This document shows positions 1 through 9,480 of a stretch of 64,000 nt of DNA, piece by piece. The position numbers and the translations under genes are program-made. The notes under the pieces were generated by a model. It was not told where the DNA came from and ran no database searches. It saw only the letters and a list, made by a program, of their open reading frames with translations. Positions within the stretch are counted from its first letter, which is position 1. Every line of letters begins with the position of its first letter. Location: assembly GCA_002502245.1 (NCBI GenBank), contig DAPW01000029.1, positions 1-64,000 of the forward strand, read 5' to 3'. Source of the stretch: Methanoregula sp. UBA154 (GTDB taxonomy: Archaea; Halobacteriota; Methanomicrobia; Methanomicrobiales; Methanospirillaceae).

Positions 1-70
1 CCTGGATATGACTTCCCAAAAAGCATCGAAAGAAAATCTAAATTGGTGGCTTTTGTTGAGGAATCACCTA
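1..70 (-). repeat. Fragment of the intergenic repeat family (left window edge)
   Basis: The reverse complement of this stretch closely matches positions about 33536-33600, including GGTGATTCCTCAACAAAAG and GAAGTCATATCCAGG. It is therefore part of the dispersed intergenic repeats and probably continues outside the window. From 70 to 296 I see no gene; the stretch is the leader region of the MscS gene. Confidence 0.6.
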
Positions 71-296
71 TTTTAATCCAGCGTACAATAACAATATCGG
101 CTTTGGGTTTTTCCGGATTTTTACTTTTCGGAAGGTAACATTATCGGTACGGGATAACCGCCCGAATGCTTTACCCGGACAACACCAATATCTGCGGCTA
201 AATGAAAGTATTATTGTCCGGGATAAAAGCGTTGATGAGGGGAATACAATGAGAGAAAGTACTGCAAAAAACCCGTTCTGTTCGGAGACGGCCTGA

Positions 297-1355
297 ATGG
301 ATCACGGAATTCTGTACGCGGCAATCACGGTTGCAGCCGGGCTGGTCCTGGCCGTTCTTGCATATGGCATTCTCCGGTGGCTGAAAAAGAGAGCGGATGC
401 AACTGAGACCCAGCTGGATAACATTATCCTGAAGGCGGTCGGTACCCCCCTCGTGGTTGCAATCTTTACCCTGTCGGTCTATTTTGCCCTGACCCGTTTT
501 GAAATTATCCCGGAATCCGTGGGCGGGGTCAGCACGAGCCAGGTGATCAATGCGGTCTTTGTCCTGCTCTGGGCATGGATCGCCTCGGTCTTTTTCCAAA
601 ACTTCATCAGGACCTATGGGTCGGTGATAGCAGAAAGGACAGATGCAGACCTGAACCGGCTTATCCCGATCCTCCTGGTCTCGGTACGATACCTTATCTG
701 GTTCGCCGCATTTCTCCTCATCCTCGCCGTTTTCCAGGTTGATATCACCCCCCTCCTCGCGGGCGCAGGTATTGCCGGTATTGCCCTTGCCCTTGCTGCG
801 CAGGATATCCTGAGCAATTTCCTGGGCGGTGCGATCATTGCCATCGATAAGCCGTTCCGGATTGGCGACCGGGTAAAGATCGATACGTTCTTCGGAGACG
901 TTGTTGCCCTCGGCGGGCGGAGCACCCGGCTCAAGACCATGGACAACCAGATTATCACGATCCCGAACGCGAAGATCACGTCAAGCGTGGTTATCAACTA
1001 TTCGCTGCCTGATAATTCCCTGAAAGTCCGGATCCCGTTCTCCGTTGCCTATGGTTCCGACATGGACCGGGTTACGGCGATCCTCATGGAAATAGCCCGC
1101 GAGGCCGCGGAAGAGACCCCCTGGGTTCTTTCCGATCCCGCGCCATCCGTCTATTTCCTTGAGTTCGGGGATTCTGCGCTCACCGGCCAGCTCATCCTCT
1201 GGACGAACAATTATGATTATGCGTGGGAGGTCCAGGACTGGATGAACCGTCGGATCCTCCGCAGGTTCCGAAAAGAGCGGATCGAGATTCCGTTCCGGCA
1301 GGTAGAGGTCTGGATGCGGAAGAGCGGGTCAGCAGAGCTGACAGGGCCGAAATAA
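297..1355 (+). CDS. MscS-family mechanosensitive ion channel
   Basis: A 352-residue membrane protein of the small-conductance mechanosensitive channel family, which opens on membrane tension and releases solutes during osmotic downshift. The N-terminal half has about four hydrophobic segments (near residues 5-25, 50-70, 83-103, 125-150). The pore-lining helix and beta-domain signature follow at about 155-235: LLAGAGIAGIALALAAQD, then IDKPFRIGDRVKID, TRLKTMDNQIITIPN and INYS. A mixed alpha/beta C-terminal domain completes the protein. It is slightly longer than E. coli MscS (286), as usual for archaeal members with extra N-terminal helices. The start is the first ATG of the frame, with a purine-rich GGAGACGG just upstream. 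The gene stands alone and runs toward the convergent sensor gene. I am confident of the family; gating and ion preference cannot be read. Confidence 0.93.
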   Translation: MDHGILYAAITVAAGLVLAVLAYGILRWLKKRADATETQLDNIILKAVGTPLVVAIFTLSVYFALTRFEIIPESVGGVSTSQVINAVFVLLWAWIASVFFQNFIRTYGSVIAERTDADLNRLIPILLVSVRYLIWFAAFLLILAVFQVDITPLLAGAGIAGIALALAAQDILSNFLGGAIIAIDKPFRIGDRVKIDTFFGDVVALGGRSTRLKTMDNQIITIPNAKITSSVVINYSLPDNSLKVRIPFSVAYGSDMDRVTAILMEIAREAAEETPWVLSDPAPSVYFLEFGDSALTGQLILWTNNYDYAWEVQDWMNRRILRRFRKERIEIPFRQVEVWMRKSGSAELTGPK

Positions 1356-2075
1356 TCATACGGCTTCGCGATCGTCCGCGTATTCTCATAGCGGACCGGC
1401 CAGGTGCGCTGCAGCCCGGGGCTGAGGCGGCAGGGTACCGAAGAGACTCAAAGCCCGGGTGAAGAAGATTGCAGACATGCAGAGAGGATGAGTGAATCCT
1501 CAGGACCACAACGAAGATTGAAATTCTGGGTAAAGTATCAATTTAGCCCTTAACTTCCAGTTCTGACAGTAGTTCCCCCTTGCCCCAGCCCTGTCTCCAT
1601 TGGGGGCAGGGGTGCATAGTGATTCCTCAGTATTACCCGAAATCACGGTTCAGGTACTACAGCACTGTCGCAACCGGGGCGCCCCAGCGGGGGGGCGAAG
1701 CCCCCGGGACATCGGTGTTTTTTTTTTTAATTATCAGCAGGTGCACTTTTTCGCCTTCCATTCCAGGAAGGCAATTTTTCTTGTTTTCCCCTCGTAAATC
1801 CTTCCTGAACTCAGGGATTAAAAAAACACGTTACCCCCATTTTTTTTGAGAATCGTCGGTCAAGATGGAGCGCGGGATGCAACAAAACCGGCCTCTCTCT
1901 GTGGCAGAATCTCCTGGACAGGATCCATAATCTTCGGAGGAATGAGTCGGCGGGCAGACCAAAAAGAGGCAACCGTGTTGTGTTCTGAAGAGTCCCGGCG
2001 ACACAAAAAACGGGAATCCTGACGATCTGTGCCGTGGCAAAAAAATTACCGGTTCCAAACCACGGAATCTTAGAT
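1356..2075. other. Convergent intergenic region with a unit-B repeat
   Basis: This 720-base gap lies between two convergent genes. It holds a repeat copy (about 1566-1725, listed separately) and a T-run at about 1720-1730 that could end transcription from the repeat side. Short open frames here overlap the repeat and have no recognisable protein features. Confidence 0.6.
1566..1725 (+). repeat. Unit B of the intergenic repeat family
   Basis: Diagnostic blocks are CCCCCTTGCCCCAGCCCTG, ATTACCCGAAATCACGG, GCAACCGGGGCGCCCCAGCG and the hairpin GGGGGCGAAGCCCCC. The copy is homologous, in opposite orientation, to the one at 63540-63690; both share the GGTTCAG and AATCACGG blocks that other copies lack. 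It is therefore a sub-family of unit B. Confidence 0.75.
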
Positions 2076-3920
2076 TCAGGGCAATGACTGGGGCGGTGTC
2101 CTCTTCATCGGGAGCACGTTTGCCCCTTCCATCTCTCCCTGTGCCCACGCGTAGCGTTCCCTGATGGTCGGCGGGAGTTCATCCTCCCCGATCGGGACGA
2201 ACCCGTAACTGCCGTAGAATTTTTCAAGGTTCCGGACCGAATGCATGTAAAGGATATCATTCCCGCACGCCTCGACAAGTCCCCATACGGCGGCATTCGC
2301 GTACCCGTGACCGCGGCGGGTGACCGGCGTGAATACAGCATCAACCTCGTGCCCGTCCGGATGCCACCGGCACCGGGCGACCGAGACTGCCTGACCGTCA
2401 AGAAATGCGGCAACTATCCGGTCTGTTTGGGGATCTCCTGTTGTATTGTGGTAATCGACCCAGAGTGCATCTGCGACAGGAAATTCCCCGGAAACCAGCT
2501 CTTTCACGGTTACACCGGTGCTGTGCCGGATGATGTGCCGTCCGGGCGATGAACGGAGGGGCAGCGGGGGGGCATCCGCGGTAGTCCCCTCGATCCGGTA
2601 TCTTCCGGGCGGAACATGGATTACAAACCATGCTCCTTTACCCGGGGTCCCCTTCTCGCCAAGCGTCATGCCGGTCACTTCGACGATCTGCCGGCAGATA
2701 AACAACCCTATACCCGCCTGCCCCCCGGCATCATACTCGAATATCCGCTCTTTCTTTTCGGCCGGAATCCCGGTGCCGTCATCTCTCAGAGAGAGATCGA
2801 GCCCGTCAGGAGTCTCGTGGTACGTGACAACGATGTTTTTTGTCGTGCCGCCGTGACGGAGGGAATTTTCCAGAAGGTGGATAAGGACATCGGAAAAGAG
2901 CGGGTCCGCATAGATCTCGAGGCGCTCGGTCCAGATCCTGATAGCAGCCGTACCGGTGTCCGGAATCAGCCGGGTGGATTCGAATGCCTGCTGAACACTC
3001 ATCCAGACCGGCGGTGATGTACCGAGATCCTTGTAGGACTCGGTGAGGATGAGCTGGCGGGCAATGGTCCACGCCAGTGTCCGGATACGGTCAAGGGAGC
3101 CGCGTATGCCGGCATCTTTGCACTCTGCATCAGCCGCATCGGCCGTTTCGAGGATCTGGTCAACAGAATAGTGGAGGTGATCTGCCGAAATGCGCGAAAG
3201 GAGGTTGAGCTTGTCGTTTGCAGTCTTCAGTGCCTGTTCCGCACGGACACGGCTCGTGATATCCACAAAGGTGAGAATGGCCTTCTTTTTTGGGAGAGCG
3301 GCAGCAGAGACGAGAACGGTGAACGACTTCTCATCCGGTAACAGAAACGAGGTCTCGGTCGTATATACCGCTCCCTCGAGGGAGAGCCGGGCAAAAAATT
3401 CCTGCTCTTCTTCCCCGTTCCAGATCGTCGATAAGGGACGCCCCCGGAGATCTACGGTCTTCCGGTGGAGCAGGTCTGCTGCTTTCCAGTTTACCTCCTC
3501 AATCGTACGGCCGGTGCCGGAATCCTGAATAAGGATGCTGCCTCCTTCCGAATGGTCGAAAAGACCCTGATAGAGATCCTGTTGTTCATGGAGACGGAGC
3601 GTGAGCGTTCCGACCAGCCATCCGATCGCGATCATGACACCGGTACGCACGAGCGTTTCAGCAACTGAAGTCCCCGTGCTTCCGTTCAGGAGAAGAACCA
3701 TCAGGAAATACACTGCCCCGATCAACCCGGCAATAATAATCCCCCATTGCGGGTACCGGTAGGCAGCAATCACTACCGGAATATAGAGGAGATGGGGAAT
3801 GACGATTGTGATCCCGGAGAGGAGACCGATGAGGTTCAACAGGAAAGCAGCTGCTGCCGTTACAACGATGACCGCATCCCAGAAACCATCACGCTCCCGA
3901 AAGACTGACGAAAGGTTCAT
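2076..3920 (-). CDS. Membrane sensor (PAS + HATPase) fused to GNAT acetyltransferase
   Basis: A 614-residue protein with an unusual domain order. Four to five hydrophobic helices occupy about residues 15-110, a PAS-like domain about 115-225 (ends FVDITSRVRAEQAL), then a helical dimerisation-like segment and a HATPase_c domain about 300-435. The HATPase has an N-box LLENSLRHG, a G1 box DDGTGIP and GIGLFICRQIVEVTG. After a linker comes a GNAT N-acetyltransferase fold at about 450-600, with the acetyl-CoA loop RRGHGYA and the closing FYGSYGFVPIG. Kinases of this archaeal type usually carry RHDI as phosphoacceptor; here the matching segment reads SADHLHYS, so the expected His is shifted or lost. 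GGAGGAGATGAGCG precedes the ATG and decides the start. A TATA-like element lies near 4040. No response regulator is adjacent. Phosphotransfer activity is doubtful; the ATP-binding fold and the acetyltransferase look intact. Confidence 0.88.
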   Translation of the reverse strand: MNLSSVFRERDGFWDAVIVVTAAAAFLLNLIGLLSGITIVIPHLLYIPVVIAAYRYPQWGIIIAGLIGAVYFLMVLLLNGSTGTSVAETLVRTGVMIAIGWLVGTLTLRLHEQQDLYQGLFDHSEGGSILIQDSGTGRTIEEVNWKAADLLHRKTVDLRGRPLSTIWNGEEEQEFFARLSLEGAVYTTETSFLLPDEKSFTVLVSAAALPKKKAILTFVDITSRVRAEQALKTANDKLNLLSRISADHLHYSVDQILETADAADAECKDAGIRGSLDRIRTLAWTIARQLILTESYKDLGTSPPVWMSVQQAFESTRLIPDTGTAAIRIWTERLEIYADPLFSDVLIHLLENSLRHGGTTKNIVVTYHETPDGLDLSLRDDGTGIPAEKKERIFEYDAGGQAGIGLFICRQIVEVTGMTLGEKGTPGKGAWFVIHVPPGRYRIEGTTADAPPLPLRSSPGRHIIRHSTGVTVKELVSGEFPVADALWVDYHNTTGDPQTDRIVAAFLDGQAVSVARCRWHPDGHEVDAVFTPVTRRGHGYANAAVWGLVEACGNDILYMHSVRNLEKFYGSYGFVPIGEDELPPTIRERYAWAQGEMEGANVLPMKRTPPQSLP

Positions 3921-4514
3921 CGCTCATCTCCTCCGGTGTCTCCGGCTCCTCTCCCCGGCTGGCAATGAGCCGAATCTGCGTTTTCGGTATACCCCTTCAG
4001 GGTATCCGGGATACTGGTTCCGGAGTGTTTATACCGGTTATATGAAAAGCAGGTGTATCCCCGGACATGATCGCTTCCGGGAAGTGCGCAGAACCGGGGT
4101 CCCTCCCGCCCTACGGCATCACTTCCGTCATGAATGTTCTCACTCTTGGCCGGAATTTTTCGTATGTATCCTTCCCGGTCAGGGTTTATTGTCATCACAG
4201 GCTCCGATGTGTTTAATCTTCTCCTCCTTCATTACATTCTTTACGAAATGATCTTGGAGCCCCGTGATGCTGCGATGCGGAGGGGCCGGTCAGGTCCGTA
4301 TCTCAGCATTTTTCTTAGATTTTTATTCACGGGTCAAACTATGCAAAAGACGGGATCTGTTTGGTCCGGAATGTTTTTCGCGGAGATGCCCCCGCACCGG
4401 TCTGATGGCCGGATTTTTGTAGTTCATGATTTTTTCCCTTGTTTTTCCGTAATTGTCCGTACAATCCGATGGATGAAAAAATACCTTAAGTATCACGAAG
4501 GCATACAAATTCAC
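3921..4514. other. Divergent promoter region of the sensor and UbiB genes
   Basis: No convincing gene. For the minus-strand sensor gene a TATA-like CCGGTATAAACA lies at about 4025-4040. For the plus-strand kinase gene the sequence ACCTTAAGTATC at 4483-4494 resembles a TATA box about 25-30 bases ahead of the GTG at 4515. The open frames crossing this gap show no protein-like composition. Confidence 0.45.
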
Positions 4515-6171
4515 GTGGTCACGCAGATCCAACGGTTCTCCCAGATCGTTGAAATCCTGGGAAAATACGGTTTTGGCATAGTACTGGAAAAGGTGTTCCC
4601 GGATCATTCCCGCGGAGGGTATCCGATCAACGGCGGTTCTCCGGAACCGCCCGCCATGTACGAACGGATGCGGCTTGCCATTGAAGAACTCGGCCCTGCC
4701 TTTGTGAAATTCGGCCAGATACTGAGCACCCGGGCAGACCTCCTGCCCCCGGAGATGATCGGGGAGCTCAAAAAACTGCAGGACCGCGTGAAGCCCGTGC
4801 CATTTTTGGAGGTCCGCCCCGTGATCGAAGAGTGCTGCCCGCATCCTGACGACTTGTTCCGTGAGATTGACGAGACCCCGGTTGCATCCGCCTCTGTTGC
4901 ACAGGTCCATCGTGCGATCCTCAAAAGACGGGACACGGGTTGCCCTCAAGATACAGCGTCCCGGTATCAGGGACGTCATCGAGACCGATCTCCGTATTCT
5001 GCAGACAATGGCGGAACGGGTTGAAGGTGTCTTTCCCGATACGGAGGTCTACAATCCGACCGGTATAGTGAAGGACTTTGCACGCCAGATACGAAAAGAG
5101 CTGGATTTCACCCGGGAGGCGAGGGCAGCAGAACGGGTGAGGCATAACTTCCGGGACGTGACCGGCATCCATGTTCCGGGGATATACTGGGAATACTCAT
5201 CGCCCCGTCTCCTTGTCATGGAGTTTGTTGAGGGGGTCCGGATCGATAATCCGGAAGCGATCTCTGCCATGGGACTTGACCCGCACGTGATCGTGGAACG
5301 GGGTTTTCAGGCATATCTTAAGATGATCTTCGAAGACGGATTCTTCCATGGCGACCCGCACCCGGGCAACCTTCTGGTTACAAAGGACGGCACCATCGTC
5401 GTTATGGACTTCGGGATTGCCGGGACGGTCCGCCCGGAAAAGCAACGGAATTTCATCAACATCCTCTTTGCCCTGATGAATGAGGACACGGGACTGATGA
5501 TAAAGTCCCTGGAAGGCTTCGGGGTTGTGATACCCGATGAGAACCGCGAACCGCTGCAGGACGATCTCTTTGTCCTGATGCAGGATCTGGCCTTCGGGTA
5601 CACCATCTCGCAGTTTCATTTTGCGCTTTTCGTAACTGAGCTTTCAGCAGTAATGCGCCGTTACCGGATTAAGGTGCCCGTGAACCTGCTGCTGCTTCTC
5701 AAGGTCCTCGTCATGACACTCGATATTGGTGTCCGTCTCGATCCGGCGTTCAATGTCAGGCACGAATTGTCCCCGTATCTTACGCGAATTGCCCATAAGA
5801 ATACGTTCTCTGTTGCCAGTACAAAAAGGGTCTCGGTCTCCCTGCTGGAAACCATGGATGCCCTGATTGATATGCCCCGTCACCTCAACCTGATGCTGCG
5901 GCGGTACTCCACCGGCATGCTGGGTCTGGATTTTGTCGACAGGGATCTCCAGGATTTCGAGGTGGCGCTTGATTCAGCGAGCGACAAGCTCATGATTGGT
6001 CTTGTCGTCGGATCGCTGGTTGTCGGGTCTTCGCTGGTTCTCAGGGCTGCTCCCCTGCCCATCCCTTCGGAGGTTTTGTGGCTCGCGGTTTTCGGATACG
6101 CGGCTGCGGTGCTCGTCGGATTCTATGCAGTATACCACGGCATCTTCCTGAAGCTCCGTATCGACCGGTGA
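4515..6171 (+). pseudogene. ABC1/UbiB-family atypical kinase, interrupted by one-base frameshift
   Basis: The conceptual product (about 550 residues) is a UbiB/ABC1 atypical kinase, a family tied to isoprenoid-quinone or lipid metabolism. The 5' frame carries KFGQILSTRADLLPPE (the KxGQ motif) and the Ala-rich loop ASASVAQVH. The second frame carries ALKIQRPG, KELDF (ExD-type motif), HGDPHPGN and MDFGIAG, ending in two hydrophobic C-terminal helices. The frames join at an A4 run at 4923-4926: removing one A restores AILKDGTRVALK without a gap. All catalytic motifs are otherwise kept, so this is a recent mutation, a sequencing error or, less likely, recoding. The GTG at 4515 is preferred because a TATA-like element lies 25-30 bases upstream; an in-frame ATG at 4473 is the alternative. 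The gene has no operon partner. Confidence 0.85.
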
Positions 6172-6257
6172 AATATCACAGCAGCTCCGGGATACCCTGG
6201 CCGTATTCGTGAGATGAAAAAGATGTATCTAGGAAAAGACTCCAAATTAAAATAATC

Positions 6258-6428
6258 ATGGCGGAAAAACCAACGTGTGAATACTGTGAGAAGGATGCAA
6301 TCGGGTTCCAGTCATTCGGTGCCTGTTTTGACTATGTCTGCGAGGACCATGCCGACAACCTCCTGCTCTCCCTCAAACCCGGTGAAAAACAAGCGTCCGG
6401 TGAATGCTACTTCGAACGGTTCACCTGA
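6258..6428 (+). CDS. Small zinc-finger-like protein, tandem copy 1
   Basis: A 56-residue protein too short for routine calling. It begins MAEKPTCEYCEKDAIG and carries Cys7, Cys10, Cys23, Cys28 and His31 (CEYC...C...CEDH), a spacing reminiscent of B-box or treble-clef zinc sites. The C-terminal half is NLLLSLKPGEKQASGECYFE, with one more Cys. It is about 80 percent identical to the next gene, and the upstream 60 bases, with the block GAGATGAAAAAGATGTATCT, are duplicated too. This copy has A-C-F where copy 2 has C-C-C. Function unknown; a metal-binding role is inferred only from the Cys/His pattern. Confidence 0.72.
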   Translation: MAEKPTCEYCEKDAIGFQSFGACFDYVCEDHADNLLLSLKPGEKQASGECYFERFT

Positions 6429-6681
6429 TAGCTGCTTATTCCCCGGATGATGATGGATGCAGCTCTCCTGCGACGGCAGAAATCGTCCCGTAATTCTGGT
6501 GGTGAATCATCCGGCAGGACCGGGAGATCATCGCATTGTTCCGTGATACGCACTGCTGACTTTTTTTTCATCCGGTCCGGATGTGCTTTTACCCGGAACC
6601 TGCGGGGAATCCCCGGGTATGCCGGCTCTCCCCGCGAGATGAAAAAGATGTATCTGTGAAAACCCCCTAGAGAAAATAACC

Positions 6682-6864
6682 ATGACAGAAAAACCAAAGT
6701 GTGAATACTGTGAGAAGGATGCGATCGGGTTCCAGTCATTCGGGTGCTGTTGTGCCTATGTCTGCAGGGACCATGCCGACAATCTCCTGCTCTCCCTGAA
6801 GCCAGGTGAAAAACAAGCATCGGGTGAATGCTACTTCGAACGATACGATACAATTGGTACCTGA
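6682..6864 (+). CDS. Small zinc-finger-like protein, tandem copy 2
   Basis: A 60-residue paralogue of the gene 250 bases upstream. Cys7, Cys10, Cys23, Cys28 and His31 are all kept. Extra Cys residues at 22 and 24 give a CCC triplet not present in copy 1, and the tail is four residues longer (YDTIGT). The leader block GAGATGAAAAAGATGTATCT at 6637-6656 repeats the one before copy 1, so promoter and gene were duplicated together. The proteins have no signal peptide or membrane segment and are probably cytoplasmic. I do not recognise a named family beyond the B-box-like Cys/His arrangement. Confidence 0.75.
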   Translation: MTEKPKCEYCEKDAIGFQSFGCCCAYVCRDHADNLLLSLKPGEKQASGECYFERYDTIGT

Positions 6865-7655
6865 TCTTTTTCCCGGAAGGTGATGGATACCGGTCACCCA
6901 CGACCTGAAACAACGTTCCGGCAGAATCCGTTCTGCCGCTCCCGATGATTGAAGGGAAGATATGCCGGTTGGTAATCGTCAGAGGGGGTCCGCCCGGACT
7001 GTGTCGGGTGGCGTGGCCGGCCGGCGTTGGGCAGGTAGTACCGGCGAACGATGATCGGAGACGGGGACTCGTTCGGGAACGGCTGGAAAAAATCCGGCAA
7101 TCATTTGAAAAAGCGCGCTCTTTTCTATCCTTTCCCTCAACCGAGGATCTCAGGTGTAACAGAACTGGCTACCCGATCACGATAATCCGGACGACAGGCA
7201 GGAAAAACCTCATCTGTTACCACTGCAGCCAGGGATCGGACCGGAACGGTGCCGTTACCAGGGGATATCTCCAGAGCCATCAAAAAAGGAATTTCCCGGA
7301 TAAAAAATTCCCGCACGGTTCATCCGGCACGGGTGCCGGGGGCCCATCACGGTGCAGGCTGGTCATCAGGCCGGTGTTATGGAAGGAATCCTGACACGTA
7401 TGGAAATGTCTGTCCTCCTCTGCAGGGAGTTGCTTTTTCGGACCGGTCAAACCAGTACCCCCGCTACAGGCCTCTGATGCAGCGGTGGCAAGGGTGACCC
7501 ATCGGGATTCCCCGGCCATGCGGCCTCCCGGTAACCATGGTGACAAAGAAACCGGGCGGGTGCCGGCATGGACCGCTGAGCTGCAGGCTCCGGAAACGGA
7601 TCGGGAAGAGTGCTCACCCAAAAAACTTATACACCTTCCCCTCCACATCACGGTT
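6865..7655. other. Intergenic region, no gene seen
   Basis: About 790 bases without a convincing coding region. Open frames here are rich in Arg/Gly/Pro and have no domain or membrane pattern. The only clear signal is the promoter of the next gene near its right end. No repeat of the dispersed family was found in it. Confidence 0.5.
7626..7633 (+). promoter_or_regulatory. TATA box of the PEGA surface-protein gene
   Basis: CTTATACA lies 23-30 bases ahead of the ATG at 7656, inside an A-rich stretch. This is the archaeal TATA distance for a nearly leaderless transcript. It supports 7656 as the start rather than the longer open frame. Confidence 0.55.
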
Positions 7656-8684
7656 ATGTTGCAAAAACACCTGAGAACACTACTCCTTGTCATGGTCATC
7701 CTCCTTCTTGCCCTGCCTGCCCTGGCTGCGGTCCCGCCCGGGAGGATCACCGTTTATTCAACACCTTCGGGTGCGAATGCCTGCATTGACAACACTGAGT
7801 GCGATATCACGCCCGCGACCTTCGTTGTCGAAGGAAATGCCTGGCATATGATCGTGGTCACGGAGAAAGGATACCGGGACTGGACCGAGACGGTATATGT
7901 GACCTCCGACATGACCCGCGCGGTCAATGCATACCTTGACCTGGACCCTGCCGCTACCTCGATCCGGGTCAACGTGACGCCGGGGGGCGGGATCATCTGC
8001 CTCGACAACAGCCAGTGCCGGGCAAATGTAGGAACGGTGAACAGCACGGGGAGTACGCTGTTTACCGGCGTGAGCCCGGGATACCATACCATCTCGGTCG
8101 AGAGTCCGGCCGGGTACGTGGACACCATAAAGCTGGTGTACGTGAACCTGGGGAAGACCTCCGATGTTAATATCACGCTCGACGTATTCATTCCCCCGCC
8201 AACCACGACAAAACCGCCAGATTTGGCAACCGGCATGGTACGGGTGTACGTTGACCGGACCGGCAGCACGGTCTGCATCGATAACACGCGCTGCATGTAC
8301 AACGTGGGCGGGAGCCCCGGGCCGGGAACCGGCACCACGTTCTTTGATGACGTGACCGTGAACACGACGCATATCGTCACGGTCGCTGCCGACGGGTACG
8401 AGCCCTACTCTGCAACGGTCTCGGTTCAAAAGAACCTGATCACCAAGGTGGATGTGTCATTAAAGCCGATCACCGGTGTGACGACCGTCCCGACAACCGT
8501 TCCAACAACCACCCGGACAACCGCCCCGACGACTGCCACGCCCCCCCCAACCACCCTTACGCCCACCACTATTGCGTCAACACCCGCGCCCATTCAGACC
8601 CGCTCCGGGCTGGATGCAGTACCGGTCCTGGGGGCGCTGACCCTGTGCGGAATATTTTTCCTCTTCAAAAAAGACCGGGAATAA
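7656..8684 (+). CDS. Secreted PEGA-domain surface protein with C-terminal anchor
   Basis: A 342-residue exported protein. A signal peptide covers residues 1-24 (hydrophobic LLLVMVILLLALPALAA). Three PEGA-type beta modules follow at about 27-105, 106-180 and 195-280. Each has a variant of the motif CIDNxxC (CIDNTEC, CLDNSQC, CIDNTRC), suggesting one local disulfide per module. A Thr/Pro-rich linker at about 283-315 may be glycosylated. A hydrophobic segment at about 320-336 followed by KKDRE anchors the C-terminus. PEGA domains are common in surface proteins of methanogens and some bacteria. The start is fixed by the TATA box at 7626 and the signal peptide. The gene is followed by a T-rich run and a repeat element. 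The ligand is unknown. Confidence 0.85.
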   Translation: MLQKHLRTLLLVMVILLLALPALAAVPPGRITVYSTPSGANACIDNTECDITPATFVVEGNAWHMIVVTEKGYRDWTETVYVTSDMTRAVNAYLDLDPAATSIRVNVTPGGGIICLDNSQCRANVGTVNSTGSTLFTGVSPGYHTISVESPAGYVDTIKLVYVNLGKTSDVNITLDVFIPPPTTTKPPDLATGMVRVYVDRTGSTVCIDNTRCMYNVGGSPGPGTGTTFFDDVTVNTTHIVTVAADGYEPYSATVSVQKNLITKVDVSLKPITGVTTVPTTVPTTTRTTAPTTATPPPTTLTPTTIASTPAPIQTRSGLDAVPVLGALTLCGIFFLFKKDRE

Positions 8685-8756
8685 TTTTTTTCTTTTTCTG
8701 TGGTGCAAAATGACACCGTCAGACAGGTATGCCCCGCGCGGCTTCAGATTTGTGCT

Positions 8757-9232
8757 TTGGAGAAACGGGCATGAACCGGTCGAGTTCGAACCGGAACGAT
8801 GAAAATCAGAAAAGACATTATAATTTTCATGAAAGTTCCCCGGATCAGGGCACATCCCGGGCACGGCGGGGCAGTTTGTGTGTTTTTGAGAAATATCAGT
8901 CATTGATCCGCCGCGGGGGCGCCCCGCCGGGGGCGGCGGCACATATCATAATCGGGGGTATGGGGGTCTCAACCCCCATTATTCTGTCTGAAAGGTTCGA
9001 TTTTCATAGGATATTGTTTGGATACCTGACGCTCCGTAGGCTTCGCCCCGCTGCCGGGGCGCGCCGGTTTGTGATAGTGCTGCATTACCAGTTTTTTTTT
9101 AAAAAAAACAGGACGTTTCAATACACGTCAGAGCGGGGCATCGCATGCGCTCCCGCCCCGACGCGGGCAGGATTGGCGCACAGGGGGTGATCTCATCTTT
9201 TTTAAAAGAGGTTTTCTACCGGGCACAAGTTT
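8757..9232 (+). repeat. Composite intergenic repeat: arm P, unit A, inverted unit B
   Basis: The order is arm P at 8757-8807 (AGAAACGGGCATGAACCGG, then ACCGGAACGATGAAAAT), unit A to about 9010 (CCGCCGCGGGGGCGCC, GGGGGTCTCAACCCCC), then unit B inverted from about 9022 to 9190 (ATCGCATGCG read in reverse). The copy ends in TTTTTTAAAAGAGGTTTTCTACCG, a block also found near 33850. It lies between convergent genes. The region up to 9480 holds nothing else. Confidence 0.85.
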
Positions 9233-9480
9233 TCAAACGGGTTATGGTCAAATTTTTTTACTATCCGTTTTGGGATGTTTTTCATTTTTTTCATCGGGAT
9301 TCGGAATGAATTTACCTCACAAGACCTGTCAAAACCAGTTTTTCTCAAAAAGGACTACCGCATTATCGCAATTCGCCTGAGGGGGACCGGGGAATCAGCA
9401 TTGCCGACTCTCTGACTTATTTCAGGTGATACCGGGAAAACCAGGGTTTTTTAACGAGCCGGAAAAAAGATAAAAAAACG

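Noticed and set aside
3917..4198. Minus-strand frame overlapping the start of the sensor-GNAT gene by four bases
   Set aside because: The overlap ATGA looks like coupling, but the product is irregular, without domain or hydrophobic pattern, and lies in the promoter region of the sensor gene.
8757..9232. CRISPR array
   Set aside because: The repeats are long, GC-rich and dispersed between genes. There are no regularly spaced short direct repeats with unique spacers and no cas genes.
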